From JAIPEI01 sp041685835 (GTDB lineage Bacteria; Desulfobacterota; DSM-4660; Desulfatiglandales; HGW-15), in the NCBI GenBank assembly GCA_041685835.1, contig JAWLEX010000004.1, positions 1-57,149 of the forward strand: a DNA stretch of 57,149 bases, read 5' to 3'. Of the stretch, positions 43,245 to 52,837 are shown one piece after another. The notes under the pieces are model-generated. The model did no database searches. It had not been told where the DNA came from and saw only the letters and a list, made by a program, of their open reading frames with translations. Each line of letters begins with the position of its first letter. The stretch's first letter is position 1. The translations under genes and the position numbers were made by a program.

Positions 43245-43268
43245 ACCGCCCCGCTCGAGCGGGGCGGT
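43245..43268 (-). terminator. Hairpin between smc and ftsY
   Basis: The 24-base perfect palindrome from 43245 to 43268 (ACCGCCCCGC at its left end) is followed on the minus strand by TTTCGTTTG. It lies about 50 bases past the smc stop and about 80 before ftsY, so it probably limits read-through from smc. Confidence 0.75.
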
Positions 43269-43318
43269 GAGGTAATGTGAGTTTGTAGACCAACCGGTTC
43301 GGGCTTTCAAGGGTTTTT

Positions 43319-46300
43319 TCAGGCGGCAAGGAGCTGGGACCGGCTCAGATTCACGGAAACCAGCTTGGACACCCCGGCCTGTTCCATGGTCACCCCGAAG
43401 AGCCGCTCCGCGATCTCCATGGAACGCCGGTTGTGGGTAACCAGAACCACCTGTGAGTACTTGCGAATCTCGCCGAGCAGGTTGTTGAAACGATCAAGAT
43501 TAGCCTCGTCGAGGGGTGCATCCACCTCATCCAGGAGGCAGAAGGGACTCGGTTTGATCAGATAGATGGCAAAGAGCAGGGCCATTGCCACCAGCGCCTT
43601 TTCCCCGCCCGAGAGAAGACCCATGTGGCTCAGCTTCTTTCCGGGGGGCCTCACCTCTACGAGGACGCCGCTCTCCAGGGGGCGGCTTTCGTCGGTAAGT
43701 TTCAGGCCGGCGGTCCCGCCCTTGAACAGGATGGGAAACACCTCACGGATCTTCTGATCCACCTCAATGAAGGTCTGTGAAAATTTCTCCAGGCAGATGC
43801 GGTTTATTTTTCGTATGGCCTTGTTCAGCGATTCGATGGAATTCAGGAGGTCATCCCTCTGTCCTGTGATGAAGGCGTAGCGCTCCTTCAGCTCTTCGTG
43901 TTCATGGATGGCCGCCAGGTTCACTTCCCCCAGCTTTTCCCGGTACTGTTTCCGCTCTTCAAGAATATCCCGTGTCTCCGACGACGAAAACGCCTCCTCC
44001 ACATACTGATTGTACACCTCGGCGAGTTCCAGGTTGAACTTGTCCCGGACAATCTCAACGAGGCTGTTCATCCGATGCGTGATCTCGGACTGCTGCATCC
44101 GGCCACGGTTGATTCGCTCCTTGAGGTCGTCCAGCTCTCCTCGAATTGTCCCGACCTCTTTTTCCTCCTCGCGGATTCGGTTCTTGAAGGATCCGCGTTC
44201 CTGATCCGCACTGTTCACGGTTTCCTCGGCCGAGGCGAGCCTTTCCCGGAGTTCCGCCAGCTCTTCCTTCACGGCCTTTTCGCGTTCCTCGCAGTCCTGA
44301 AAGGTCTTGCGGGCGGCCCCGGCGTCCCGGCCGATCTTCTCCAGCTTCTCACGGGCCTCGTCCGTATATTCGTCAATCCGTTCGAGCTGCCTGAGAAGGC
44401 CTTTTTCCTCCTCCTTTGCAAGGTTTACGTCCATTTTGCGCTGCGCCAGCTCGCTGCGGAATCGCTCGGCCTCCTCTTCGCTCTCCTTCAGTTCAGTCTC
44501 TTTACCCTTGAGGTACACCTCATTTTCACGAATCCTCTCCTTACACGCGGCCAATTCCTCCTCGATACGCATAAGGTCCTGCTGGTGCTTACCCTTTTCC
44601 TTGTCCTTCTGCTCCAGCTCTCCTGTTATTCGATCGGAAAATTTTTCCAGCTGGTCCAGCTCGTGGCCGAAACGCAGGACGGCCTGATCATGCTCGTTTA
44701 TCTGCTCCCGGCACTCCTCCCGCTCCAACTCCAGGGACTCCAGCCGGGCCCGTTTCTCCTGCGCATCCTGATCGATCTGTTCGAGTCTTGCGATCAGAGT
44801 CTCCACTTCTTTCCGGCCGGAAGCCACCTGCTGCTCCAGCTCGAAGATCTCCCGCTTTCTCGCGAGAAGCCCGTGGGAACTCTGCGTAACCTTTCCCCCG
44901 CTGATCACGCCGCGTTCGTCGATCATGTCGCCGTCCGGAGTTACGAGGCACTGCCGGATCCCGTTCCGGGACCATACGGCTATTGCCTGGTCCAGATCCT
45001 CGGCGATCACCGCATCACCCAGAAGGGTGTGTATCAGCGGGCGATAGGCCTCGGGGGCGGAAACGCGGTCCCGAAGCAGCGGAAGACCGTTCCCGGCTCC
45101 ACTGCCGTTGCCGTTGGGCCGCAGGTGACGCAAAGGAACAAAGCTGCTGCGGCCACGGGCCCGCTCCTTCAGGTAGGCCACGGCCTCCTTGCCGTCCTCG
45201 AGCCCCTCCACGACGATGTACTGCAGGCGATCGGCCAGGACCGCCTCGACAGCCTGCTCGAACTCCGGGGCCACCTCGATTATGTCGGCCACCAGCCCGA
45301 AAACGCGTCCCTGATTCCTCACCTCCAGGTCTTTGGCCTTCATGATGGTGCGGACACCCACCTTGTAGCCCTCAAAGTTCTCCGTGAGGGAACGAAGGCT
45401 TGACAACCGGGAGTCTCGGTTAGCCAGTTCGGTCTCCGCCTTCTTAAGGTCGGCTTCCTCCCGGCGTCGGACCTGCTCCAGTTCGTCCCGTCTCTCTCTC
45501 TCCAGCCCAAGGTCCTCCTCGATACCGGCCAGCTTGCCTGCCAGGGCCTCCCGCGTTTCGGTCTTCCTTCGCGACGCCTCGACCATGCGCTCGATCTTTT
45601 CGGCAACCTCCGCCTTTTCCTGTTCCAGTCTGGCCCTTCCGTCCGTGATCTCTCCGATGCGCTGGTTCAGGTAGCCCGACTCCTGGTTCAGGCCCATCTC
45701 TTTGGTCACGCCGCTGTTGACATCGGTTCGAGCCCGCTCATACTCAATGCGGATCTCCTCGAGAACGGCGTTACGCTTCTTGAGACGCTGGTCCAGCAGG
45801 GCCATCTCGCCCTCCAGGGCCCCTGCGTTTTCGCGAAGCACGGCCACCCGCTCCTCGATCTCCACACGCTCCTCGGTGAGCCCACGGAGCCTTCGATCGA
45901 GGTCTTGCTTCTCATCGCCGAGACGCTGCTCAAGGGCGACCTGCATCCGCTTCTCACCGGCCAGGGACTCCAGCGCGGACTCCTTCCGGCTCACTGACTC
46001 CTTCCTGCTCAGGAATTGATTACGAAGCCGGTCGATTTCCTCATCCATCTGGGCGAGTTCCAGATTCATGCGCTCCACGTCGGTCTGCCTTGCGGAGAAC
46101 CTGGAAGCGAGCACACCCTCTTGCTGAAGGAGGTTTTCGGTGGATCGAATGGTCTTTTCAGACTCCCCCCGGAGTTCGCTGTAGGCATTCGCATTGAGGG
46201 TCAACTCCAGCCGTTCGATCTCCTCACTCAGGGCCTTGTAGCGCTTTGCCTTGGCCGCCTGCCGCTTGAGGGAGCGCATCTGCCTCTCCACCTCGGCGAG

Positions 46301-46891
46301 GATGTCTTCCACCCGCTGCAGGTTTGTTTTCGTCAACTCCACCCTGCGCCGGGACTCATCGACCTTTTTCCGGTATTTGGTGATCCCGGCCGCCTCCTCG
46401 AGCATGGCCCGCGTCTCCTCGGGTTTCTGTTCGATGATGCTGCTTATGCGGCCCTGCCCGATGATCGAATAGGCCTTGCTGCCGAGGCCTGTGTCCATGA
46501 AGATCTCCTGGACATCCCTTAACCGGCACGGGACACGGTTTATCAGGTACTCGCTCTCACCGGACCGGTAAAGCCTCCGGGTGACGGCCAGTTCAGTAAA
46601 CTGTGCGTACTCCCCGGGAAACGAGCCGCTGCCGTCCTCGAACAGGATGGACACCTCCGCCATTCCCATGGGCTTGAATTCGCCTGCCCCGCTGAAGATG
46701 ACGTCTTCCATCTGACGCCCGCGCAGCTGTTTGGCGCTCTGCTCGCCCATGGCCCAGCGGATCGCGTCCACTATGTTGCTCTTGCCGCAACCGTTAGGCC
46801 CGACTACTGCACTGATTCCCTCGGGCACGGAGACTTCCATCCGGTCCATGAAGGATTTGAACCCGACGATGGAAACTTTCTTGATTCTCAT
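43319..46891 (-). CDS. smc: Chromosome segregation protein SMC
   Basis: The 1190-residue start at 46891 is chosen for GGGAGG upstream and the standard N-terminus MRIKKVSIVGFKSFMDR; the frame runs 37 codons further. Walker A is VVGPNGCGKSNIVDAI. Long coiled coils flank a hinge near the middle (around residues 510-660), and the C-terminal head has LSGGEKALVAMALLFAIY and CLLDEVDAPLDEAN. It compacts and segregates the chromosome with ScpA and ScpB, not encoded here. Confidence 0.97.
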   Translation of the reverse strand: MRIKKVSIVGFKSFMDRMEVSVPEGISAVVGPNGCGKSNIVDAIRWAMGEQSAKQLRGRQMEDVIFSGAGEFKPMGMAEVSILFEDGSGSFPGEYAQFTELAVTRRLYRSGESEYLINRVPCRLRDVQEIFMDTGLGSKAYSIIGQGRISSIIEQKPEETRAMLEEAAGITKYRKKVDESRRRVELTKTNLQRVEDILAEVERQMRSLKRQAAKAKRYKALSEEIERLELTLNANAYSELRGESEKTIRSTENLLQQEGVLASRFSARQTDVERMNLELAQMDEEIDRLRNQFLSRKESVSRKESALESLAGEKRMQVALEQRLGDEKQDLDRRLRGLTEERVEIEERVAVLRENAGALEGEMALLDQRLKKRNAVLEEIRIEYERARTDVNSGVTKEMGLNQESGYLNQRIGEITDGRARLEQEKAEVAEKIERMVEASRRKTETREALAGKLAGIEEDLGLERERRDELEQVRRREEADLKKAETELANRDSRLSSLRSLTENFEGYKVGVRTIMKAKDLEVRNQGRVFGLVADIIEVAPEFEQAVEAVLADRLQYIVVEGLEDGKEAVAYLKERARGRSSFVPLRHLRPNGNGSGAGNGLPLLRDRVSAPEAYRPLIHTLLGDAVIAEDLDQAIAVWSRNGIRQCLVTPDGDMIDERGVISGGKVTQSSHGLLARKREIFELEQQVASGRKEVETLIARLEQIDQDAQEKRARLESLELEREECREQINEHDQAVLRFGHELDQLEKFSDRITGELEQKDKEKGKHQQDLMRIEEELAACKERIRENEVYLKGKETELKESEEEAERFRSELAQRKMDVNLAKEEEKGLLRQLERIDEYTDEAREKLEKIGRDAGAARKTFQDCEEREKAVKEELAELRERLASAEETVNSADQERGSFKNRIREEEKEVGTIRGELDDLKERINRGRMQQSEITHRMNSLVEIVRDKFNLELAEVYNQYVEEAFSSSETRDILEERKQYREKLGEVNLAAIHEHEELKERYAFITGQRDDLLNSIESLNKAIRKINRICLEKFSQTFIEVDQKIREVFPILFKGGTAGLKLTDESRPLESGVLVEVRPPGKKLSHMGLLSGGEKALVAMALLFAIYLIKPSPFCLLDEVDAPLDEANLDRFNNLLGEIRKYSQVVLVTHNRRSMEIAERLFGVTMEQAGVSKLVSVNLSRSQLLAA

Positions 46892-47292
46892 GGATTCCTC
46901 CCAAAAGGGGATGCGATTGCAGTCTCTTATGTCCCCGCTGCCCATGGAACGGGGAACACGGCCCGGCTTGATCCCGACCGCTTGCTCCGACGCAGACGGC
47001 AAAGCGCGCAGGCGGTGCCCGCTTCGCTGCGGACCGCCGGATGGAAATCACGAAGACTTTATCAGATCATGCAGGGACATGCAAAGAAAAAATACCATAT
47101 AATGTGTTTTGTCAACTCTTGATTCCAATATATGGTGGGAAAATGCCTTCTCTGAAAAACCGTTGACATCATTCCGGCTAACTATCTAGAATTCAATTGA
47201 TTCGGACCCGGCCACCTGAACAGGGACAAACGGGGTGAAGCAAGGGGATAAAGACCGGGCCGATTCACCCGCCTTTTAACTCAGGGGACAAT
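46892..47292. other. 401-base divergent intergenic region between smc and the LysM gene
   Basis: No gene is supported. It includes a good promoter for the rightward gene (47163-47192). The stretch just left of it is unusually AT-rich, as expected for a divergent promoter region; no clear smc promoter was identified. Confidence 0.55.
47163..47192 (+). promoter_or_regulatory. Sigma-70 promoter for the LysM protein gene
   Basis: TTGACA (47163-47168) and TAGAAT (47187-47192) are 18 bases apart, about 100 bases before the start codon. The -35 box is a perfect match. Confidence 0.6.
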
Positions 47293-49089
47293 GTGAAGAG
47301 CCTGTTCCAGATTGTCAACAGCATACTCTGCCTTGCAGTGGCTCTCGTCCTGTTGGGATTCACGCTCACCGTCGCCGAAGAGGACCGAGAGGACACCTAC
47401 GACATCACCTTGATCAAGACGGCTGAGACCGATGCAGCACCCGGAGGGGAACGGGAAATCTTGGAGGTATCAGGCCGGAGGGTCCTCACCGAGCACCACT
47501 CAGTAGGAGAGGGCGAGTGGATCTGGCAACTTCTCCGGGAGCGAAAGCTTCTCGAGAAGCGAAACCTCGCAGACATCCTCGATATCCTCAAGAAGCTCAA
47601 CCCGGAACTCTCCAACCTGGACCGCATTCACCCGGGCCAGAAAATCCTGATCCCGCTGACCCTCTCGCCTGCCGAAGGCGTGCGCGCCTCCCTTCCTCCC
47701 GCCGAACCCGAACCGGTCACCCTGGAGGACCTCAAGGACTTCGAACTGAAAGGATACACGGTTCAGCCCGGCGACAGCCTCGTCAAGATCATCAACCGCC
47801 AGTACGAAGCGCCGGACGCTGCATTTTATGAAAAATACCTGTCGGCCGTGCGCCGGCTCAACCCTTCCGTGCGGGATGTCAACCTAATCTATTCCGGGCA
47901 GGTGATTCGTCTGCCGGTATTCACGCCCGAACTGGTCCGAATGCCCATTGAAGGCCGTGAGGCGGTGGAGCTTTCCCCCCATGAAATTATGCCCGAACTC
48001 GCCATGGAGCCTCCCCCGGACACGGCGGTGCGGATCAGCCCCGCCCCGGAAAGCCCCGACCCCCTCAGGGACGACCTGGGGCGGCTGTTCCGGGCCCTTG
48101 GAGAAGAGTGGATCCAGCACGGCCAACACTACATACCACTGAAGGGCCAGGGCGAGGTCAACCTGCGTGCCGACACCTATCCAATGATAGACCTCTCCAA
48201 CGGGCTCAAGGTTATTGTTGACCTGCACAACACCCTCCCGGGGGACATGGCCTCACTGCTCGAGAAGACCTGGGATCACTACCGGATCGTTCACCTGACG
48301 GAGGGAGACGACCTGGCCGGTGCCCTGGACCGGATCCTTCCGGAGTGCAATCTGGGGACCCTCATCGGAGAGGAGGATGCCGTCCAGCTCGGGGGGACAA
48401 TTCAGGCAAAGCTGACAGCGGACTGGATCCTTCGCAAGGACGGCGAAACCCTGTTGATTACCCTGCTGGACGGAAACACCCCTCCCACGCCGGGACCGGT
48501 CCGGGAGTACCTGGCCAGGCAGGGTGTAAGGATCATTGATTTTCCTCCCGCCCGTGTCGGCGAGGATGCGCTCCCCAAGGCCGGAGCCGTTCTTGGTTCC
48601 GGTCCGGATCTCTCCTCGCTCGTGGAGACCCTTCTGGATCTGAATCGACTGGATTTCATGAGAAATGTGGAGATACCAGTCTATGAGAAACAGGAAGGCG
48701 TGGATTTCAACCTGTTCGTCAAGGCCGATTACCTCCTCGAAAAGGAGGGGCAAAAGTTTATACTGGACTTGTCCGGCGCAGGCTCCGGGATAATGACCCT
48801 CTTGAGGGAGCGGGAACTTTCCTATCTTTCCCTGGCCGGGGAAAAAGACCCTCTCCGCGCCCTGTCCCGTCTCCTCGAATTCCTGGGTATACCCTTTGAG
48901 CCGGGTCCTTTGGAGGTGATGGCCGCCGCTCGAAACGAGGGCCAAAACATCCGCTTTCGAATCCCGGGGGCCTCGTTCCGGGACAGCGCCGGCCGCCGCC
49001 TCCTCGCAACCACGCTGGATCTGCCCGAGGAAATCCGCCGGCTCCTCACTGAAAAGGGATACCACGTTCTCCGGCTCTCACCCGTCTGA
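47293..49089 (+). CDS. Secreted protein with two LysM-like repeats
   Basis: The 598-residue product starts at GTG 47293, with AGGGGAC just upstream, and has an N-terminal signal or membrane helix (SLFQIVNSILCLAVALVLLGF). Two LysM-like segments follow: about 68-118 (ending HPGQKILIPL) and about 155-215 (GYTVQPGDSLVKIINRQY, ending YSGQVIRLPV). LysM binds peptidoglycan. The last 380 residues are not a family I recognise. It seems to include two similar halves, each with a charged alpha/beta segment ending in a LIT- or LDL-type strand. It probably acts at the cell wall. It is 48 bases before the dehydratase-family gene, but the functions look unrelated. Confidence 0.75.
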   Translation: MKSLFQIVNSILCLAVALVLLGFTLTVAEEDREDTYDITLIKTAETDAAPGGEREILEVSGRRVLTEHHSVGEGEWIWQLLRERKLLEKRNLADILDILKKLNPELSNLDRIHPGQKILIPLTLSPAEGVRASLPPAEPEPVTLEDLKDFELKGYTVQPGDSLVKIINRQYEAPDAAFYEKYLSAVRRLNPSVRDVNLIYSGQVIRLPVFTPELVRMPIEGREAVELSPHEIMPELAMEPPPDTAVRISPAPESPDPLRDDLGRLFRALGEEWIQHGQHYIPLKGQGEVNLRADTYPMIDLSNGLKVIVDLHNTLPGDMASLLEKTWDHYRIVHLTEGDDLAGALDRILPECNLGTLIGEEDAVQLGGTIQAKLTADWILRKDGETLLITLLDGNTPPTPGPVREYLARQGVRIIDFPPARVGEDALPKAGAVLGSGPDLSSLVETLLDLNRLDFMRNVEIPVYEKQEGVDFNLFVKADYLLEKEGQKFILDLSGAGSGIMTLLRERELSYLSLAGEKDPLRALSRLLEFLGIPFEPGPLEVMAAARNEGQNIRFRIPGASFRDSAGRRLLATTLDLPEEIRRLLTEKGYHVLRLSPV

Positions 49090-49137
49090 ACCGGACGACT
49101 GCATACTCACCATCACCCGCCTAAGGAGGAAACCGTC

Positions 49138-50607
49138 ATGACCCTGAAGACACCTGAGGAGTTCGAGGAGAGCATCAAGGGACTCAAGCCCCGCGTTTTT
49201 ATGAACGGCAAGCGCGTGGAAGACCTGCTCGGGAACCGAAACACCCGCACCGTGGTGGAAGCTAACAAGGCGAGCTACCAATGGGCCCTTGACCCGGAAT
49301 CCAGCGAAGTCATGGCCTGCTTTTCCCCGCTCATAAATGATGTGGTCAACCGTTACACCCACGTAAGCGGAAGCACGGACGACCTGGTCAAGAAGGCCGA
49401 GGCCGGCACCTTCACCGCCGAGAGGCTGGGGACCTGCATTTACCGCTGCGTGGGATACGATGCGTTCCATGCCCTGGCAAGCACCACCTGGGAGATGGAC
49501 CGGGACCTCGGCACTGAATATTATCCCCGCTTTCTGGAGTACCTGAAGCGGGTTCAAAGGGAAGACCTTTCCGTGGCCGGGGCACTTACTGAACCCCGGG
49601 GAAGCCGCGGCAAGAAGACCCTGGACTGGCCGGACCCGTACCTTAGTCTGAAAATCGTGGACAGGAGCGACAAGGGAATCACTGTACGCGGGGCCAAGAT
49701 CAACATCAGCGGGGCGTTCGCCAGTCATGAACTCGTGGTCCTCCCTCAGGCCGCGCACTTTGAAGGAGAGGAAGACTACGCCGTGGCCTTTGCCACGCCG
49801 GTGGACGCAGAGGGCATCACCTTTGTGTGCCAGTACACCCCGTTCAGCGCCGAGCGTGACATGGCCGAAGACCTGGAAGAGCTGGGAAATCCCGTGTTCG
49901 GGCAGCGGGAAACATCCATGGTCATATTCGACAACGTGTTTGTGCCATGGGAACGGGTGTTTCACTGTGGGGAAACCCCTTACTCAGTCAAGCTGGTTAC
50001 CCGGTTCGCCCGGACCCATCGCATGACCTGCGGCGGCACCTGCAAGGTAGGCTTCATGAACCAGATCATAGGGGCCTGTAAACTGATCCAGGAGTACAAG
50101 GGGCTCGACAAGGTCACACACATTAACGAACAGCTCATGGAGATGATCGTGCTTCGGGAAACCGGCAGGGCCTGCGGGCTCGCGGCGGCCCATAAAGGGG
50201 CCGAGGAACCCGTGGGGTCCGGGGTGTTTCTTCCGGACGAGACCATGGGGAACGTCTCCAAGCTCAATGTGTGCAACGCGTTCTGGCGCGTCATGGCCCT
50301 TGCCGGGGACATCGGAGGAGGGCTCATCGTGACCATGCCCAGCCTCAAGGAACTCAAGAACCCCGAGGTCAAGGATTACGTGGAGGAGTTCTACAGCTTC
50401 GGCTCGGACGAACCCACCGAGAATATTCTAAAGGTCCACAAGCACCTGCAGAACTGGACGGCCGGGCTGCACGGCGTGGGTACGTGGCACGGGGCCGGGC
50501 CGGTCATGGCGCAGAAGATCATGCTCCAGCGCGTCACGGACTACTCCCGGGAAAAAGACCTTGTTAGGAAGACCCTGAACCTCAGACCGACTGATAAGGA
50601 CGCCTGA
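49138..50607 (+). CDS. 4-hydroxybutyryl-CoA dehydratase / 4-hydroxyphenylacetate hydroxylase-family enzyme
   Basis: The 489-residue flavoprotein matches the length of 4-hydroxybutyryl-CoA dehydratase (AbfD), which dehydrates 4-hydroxybutyryl-CoA to crotonyl-CoA using FAD and a 4Fe-4S cluster. Two of the expected cluster cysteines are Cys100 and Cys104 (LGTCIYRC). The other ligands should come from THRMTCGGTCK: His294 and either Cys298 or Cys302. In AbfD the reported ligands are His292 and Cys299, so spacing differs by one here. Other markers are LTEPRGSRGKK and the FAD-region DNVFVPWERVF. Function as dehydratase or vinylacetyl-CoA isomerase is likely but the substrate may differ. AAGGAGG precedes ATG. 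Confidence 0.8.
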   Translation: MTLKTPEEFEESIKGLKPRVFMNGKRVEDLLGNRNTRTVVEANKASYQWALDPESSEVMACFSPLINDVVNRYTHVSGSTDDLVKKAEAGTFTAERLGTCIYRCVGYDAFHALASTTWEMDRDLGTEYYPRFLEYLKRVQREDLSVAGALTEPRGSRGKKTLDWPDPYLSLKIVDRSDKGITVRGAKINISGAFASHELVVLPQAAHFEGEEDYAVAFATPVDAEGITFVCQYTPFSAERDMAEDLEELGNPVFGQRETSMVIFDNVFVPWERVFHCGETPYSVKLVTRFARTHRMTCGGTCKVGFMNQIIGACKLIQEYKGLDKVTHINEQLMEMIVLRETGRACGLAAAHKGAEEPVGSGVFLPDETMGNVSKLNVCNAFWRVMALAGDIGGGLIVTMPSLKELKNPEVKDYVEEFYSFGSDEPTENILKVHKHLQNWTAGLHGVGTWHGAGPVMAQKIMLQRVTDYSREKDLVRKTLNLRPTDKDA

Positions 50608-50641
50608 GTCTTTCCTGGGGCGGTCTTTAATCGCTTTTTAC

Positions 50642-50670
50642 AGGCCGGCCTCGAGGCCGGCCTTCCCTTT
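50642..50670 (+). terminator. Rho-independent terminator after the dehydratase-family gene
   Basis: AGGCCGGCC (50642-50650) and GGCCGGCCT (50655-50663) pair perfectly around TCGA, followed by TCCCTTTTCCC. Confidence 0.75.
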
Positions 50671-50685
50671 TCCCGCCGACCAAAA

Positions 50686-50872
50686 CTAAGGAGGCTAGCA
50701 AAAATAACTTGAACATCTTGCATCTCATCTTCAGGCCATCTTCGGCTGCGGCTCAATCGCAAAATCCTCGACGTAGTCCAGCTACGCCTGCGGTTTTGCT
50801 CAATCGCCGCAGCCAAATATGACCCAAATCTGAGCGCAATTTTGTCCAATTTATTTCTGCTAGCCTCCTAAG
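50686..50872 (-). repeat. Dispersed palindromic repeat family B, copy 2
   Basis: The reverse complement of this segment appears identical over all 187 bases to 9789-9975. Ends are CTAAGGAGGCTAGC and GCTAGCCTCCTAAG. The perfect identity over 40 kb distance suggests recent copying or gene conversion. Confidence 0.9.
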
Positions 50873-50938
50873 TGTATGGTTTCATAAAAACGATTACGTA
50901 TTCTTCTTCCCCACTCTTCAAGGCAAGATAACCGCGCC

Positions 50939-52837
50939 ATGGTACAAGACCCGTTTCATATCGCCCTGGTCTCAGCCCCCTGGCCCCTTTTCAACCGGCC
51001 TTCCATACAACTCGGTTCACTGAAGGCCTATGCTTGGGCCTCCCTGCCCAATGTCCGCATCCATGCCCTTCACGCATACCTTCCCATCGCGGCGGACCTC
51101 GGATATGCCCTCTACAGTCCTATCTCGAAACGGACCTGGCTCGCCGAGGCCCCTTATGCCGCCCTTCTCTATCCTGAGAAGCGGGATGACATCGACCGCC
51201 TCTGGCGAAGGAAAGTGCGTGGTACGCCATTGGCCGGCAAGGAGGCCCTTGCCTCTGTGTGCAGCCGCCTGGAGGAAGCCACTGAAAGATTCCTAAAAAG
51301 CGTCTCGTGGGAACGCTGCCGGCTGGTTGGGCTCTCTATCTGCCTGGGGCAGCTGACAAGCTCCCTCTATTTCGCCCGCAGGATACGAAGCCTTGCGCCT
51401 TCGGCCGTTGTGGCGGCAGGCGGATCGGCCTGTGCCGGGGTCATGGGTCAGAGCATCCTCGACACTTTCCCGGACTTCGACTTCGTGGTCAGCGGGGAGG
51501 GTGAGGGCCCCTTGCTCCACCTGGCCGGATCTCTGCGCCACAATGAAAAGGCGGGCGTCCCGCCCTTTCCCGGCCTCCTGACCCGGGAAGGCCCGAACAA
51601 TGGATCCTTCAGCCAGGTGGCCCACCTCGACCGGCTCCCTCTCCCTGACTACAGGGAATACTTTGAACTTCTAGAGACCCTGCCCCAGGACTCACGATTC
51701 ATCCCGGAGTTGCCCGTGGAGATATCCCGCGGGTGCTGGTGGAGGGGCATATCTCCCACGGGAAAGGAACGCGGCTGCAGGTTCTGCAACCTGAACCTGC
51801 AGTGGAAAGGCTACCGGGCCAAGTCCGCCGACAGGGTGGTGCGCGAGATCGACGAACTCACCCGCACCCACCGGGTGCTATCCGTCCCTTTCATGGACAA
51901 CCTCCTCCCGGCCGGGCAATCCCGGCCCGTCTTTGAAGGGGTGGCCCGTCTTTCCAGGGATTTCAAGTTTTTCGGCGAGGTCCGTGCCACTACGCGGCCC
52001 GAAGACCTCAGGGTCATGGCCGCCGCCGGCATGCAGGAAGTCCAGGTGGGCATAGAGGCCTTGAGCACGAGCCTTCTCCGCAAACTCCGCAAAGGCACCA
52101 CCGCCCTCAATAACCTCGAAATCATGAAGCGGTGCGAAACGCCGGGCATGCCCGAGCTGGTCGGAAACCTCATCCTCCATGTGCCGGGAAGCGACGAAAA
52201 CGACGTTGCCGAGACCCTCAGGGTCCTCGAGTTCGTTCAATGCTTCAGGCCCCTGAAGACCGTTTTCTTCTGGCTGGGCCTGGGAAGCCCTATCTGGAAT
52301 GCTCCGCGGGATTACGGCATTCGAAAGACGTTCAATCACCACAACTATGCCCGCCTCTTTCCGGCCCGTATCCTCGAGGGCCTTACGCTCATGGTCCAGG
52401 GCTACCATGGAGGAGTGCGCCACAGGCACCGCATCTGGCGGCCGGTACGGGATCGCGTCCGGGAGTGGCAGAGATCATACGATGAACTGCACCGCCTTCC
52501 TCGAAGCGGACCTATCCTGTCCTTCCGTGACGGCGGGGACTTTATTATAATCCGCGAAAGGCGAATGGGAACTGATGCCATGACCCATCGACTCCAGGGG
52601 AACTCACGGGAGATCTACCTTTACTGCGATCAAACCCGTTCGTTCCGGGAAATCATCGGCGGTTTTCCCGGGCATGGAGAGGACCGTCTTCGGGGTTTCC
52701 TGCGTATGATGGTGGACAAGCGGCTGATGTACCAGGAGGGGGACAGCTATCTTGCCCTTGCAGTGCCGCACGGGATCAGTCCAGCGGCCTCAGGCAGTCC
52801 TGGGGAAAGCGATGGGTCCCCTTGCCCTCCAGGCTGA
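50939..52837 (+). CDS. B12-binding radical SAM protein (RiPP-maturation-like)
   Basis: The 632-residue protein has an N-terminal B12-binding-like domain (about 1-230) and a radical SAM core. The cluster cysteines are Cys266, Cys280 and Cys283 in SRGCWWRGISPTGKERGC and RFCNLNLQW, spaced CX13CX2C. RGCWW and CxFCxLN are features, as I recall, of the RiPP maturation radical SAM 1 family, which methylates precursor peptides. No precursor or leader-like peptide is seen nearby. The core also has VQVGIEALSTSLLRKLRKG. The last 20 residues (from about residue 613) run antisense through the end of the next minus-strand gene and are low in complexity. Confidence 0.8.
   Translation: MVQDPFHIALVSAPWPLFNRPSIQLGSLKAYAWASLPNVRIHALHAYLPIAADLGYALYSPISKRTWLAEAPYAALLYPEKRDDIDRLWRRKVRGTPLAGKEALASVCSRLEEATERFLKSVSWERCRLVGLSICLGQLTSSLYFARRIRSLAPSAVVAAGGSACAGVMGQSILDTFPDFDFVVSGEGEGPLLHLAGSLRHNEKAGVPPFPGLLTREGPNNGSFSQVAHLDRLPLPDYREYFELLETLPQDSRFIPELPVEISRGCWWRGISPTGKERGCRFCNLNLQWKGYRAKSADRVVREIDELTRTHRVLSVPFMDNLLPAGQSRPVFEGVARLSRDFKFFGEVRATTRPEDLRVMAAAGMQEVQVGIEALSTSLLRKLRKGTTALNNLEIMKRCETPGMPELVGNLILHVPGSDENDVAETLRVLEFVQCFRPLKTVFFWLGLGSPIWNAPRDYGIRKTFNHHNYARLFPARILEGLTLMVQGYHGGVRHRHRIWRPVRDRVREWQRSYDELHRLPRSGPILSFRDGGDFIIIRERRMGTDAMTHRLQGNSREIYLYCDQTRSFREIIGGFPGHGEDRLRGFLRMMVDKRLMYQEGDSYLALAVPHGISPAASGSPGESDGSPCPPG

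Larger units (their letters stand above)
50608..50938. other. Intergenic region with terminator and repeat B copy 2
   Basis: These 331 bases hold the terminator at 50642 and the 187-base repeat B (50686-50872). The remaining 66 bases before the next start (50873-50938) are the only space for its promoter. No gene is supported. Confidence 0.6.

Noticed and set aside
43898..45403. 501-codon open frame opposite smc
   Set aside because: It is a long antisense shadow caused by GC-rich coiled-coil codons; no RBS or domain supports it.
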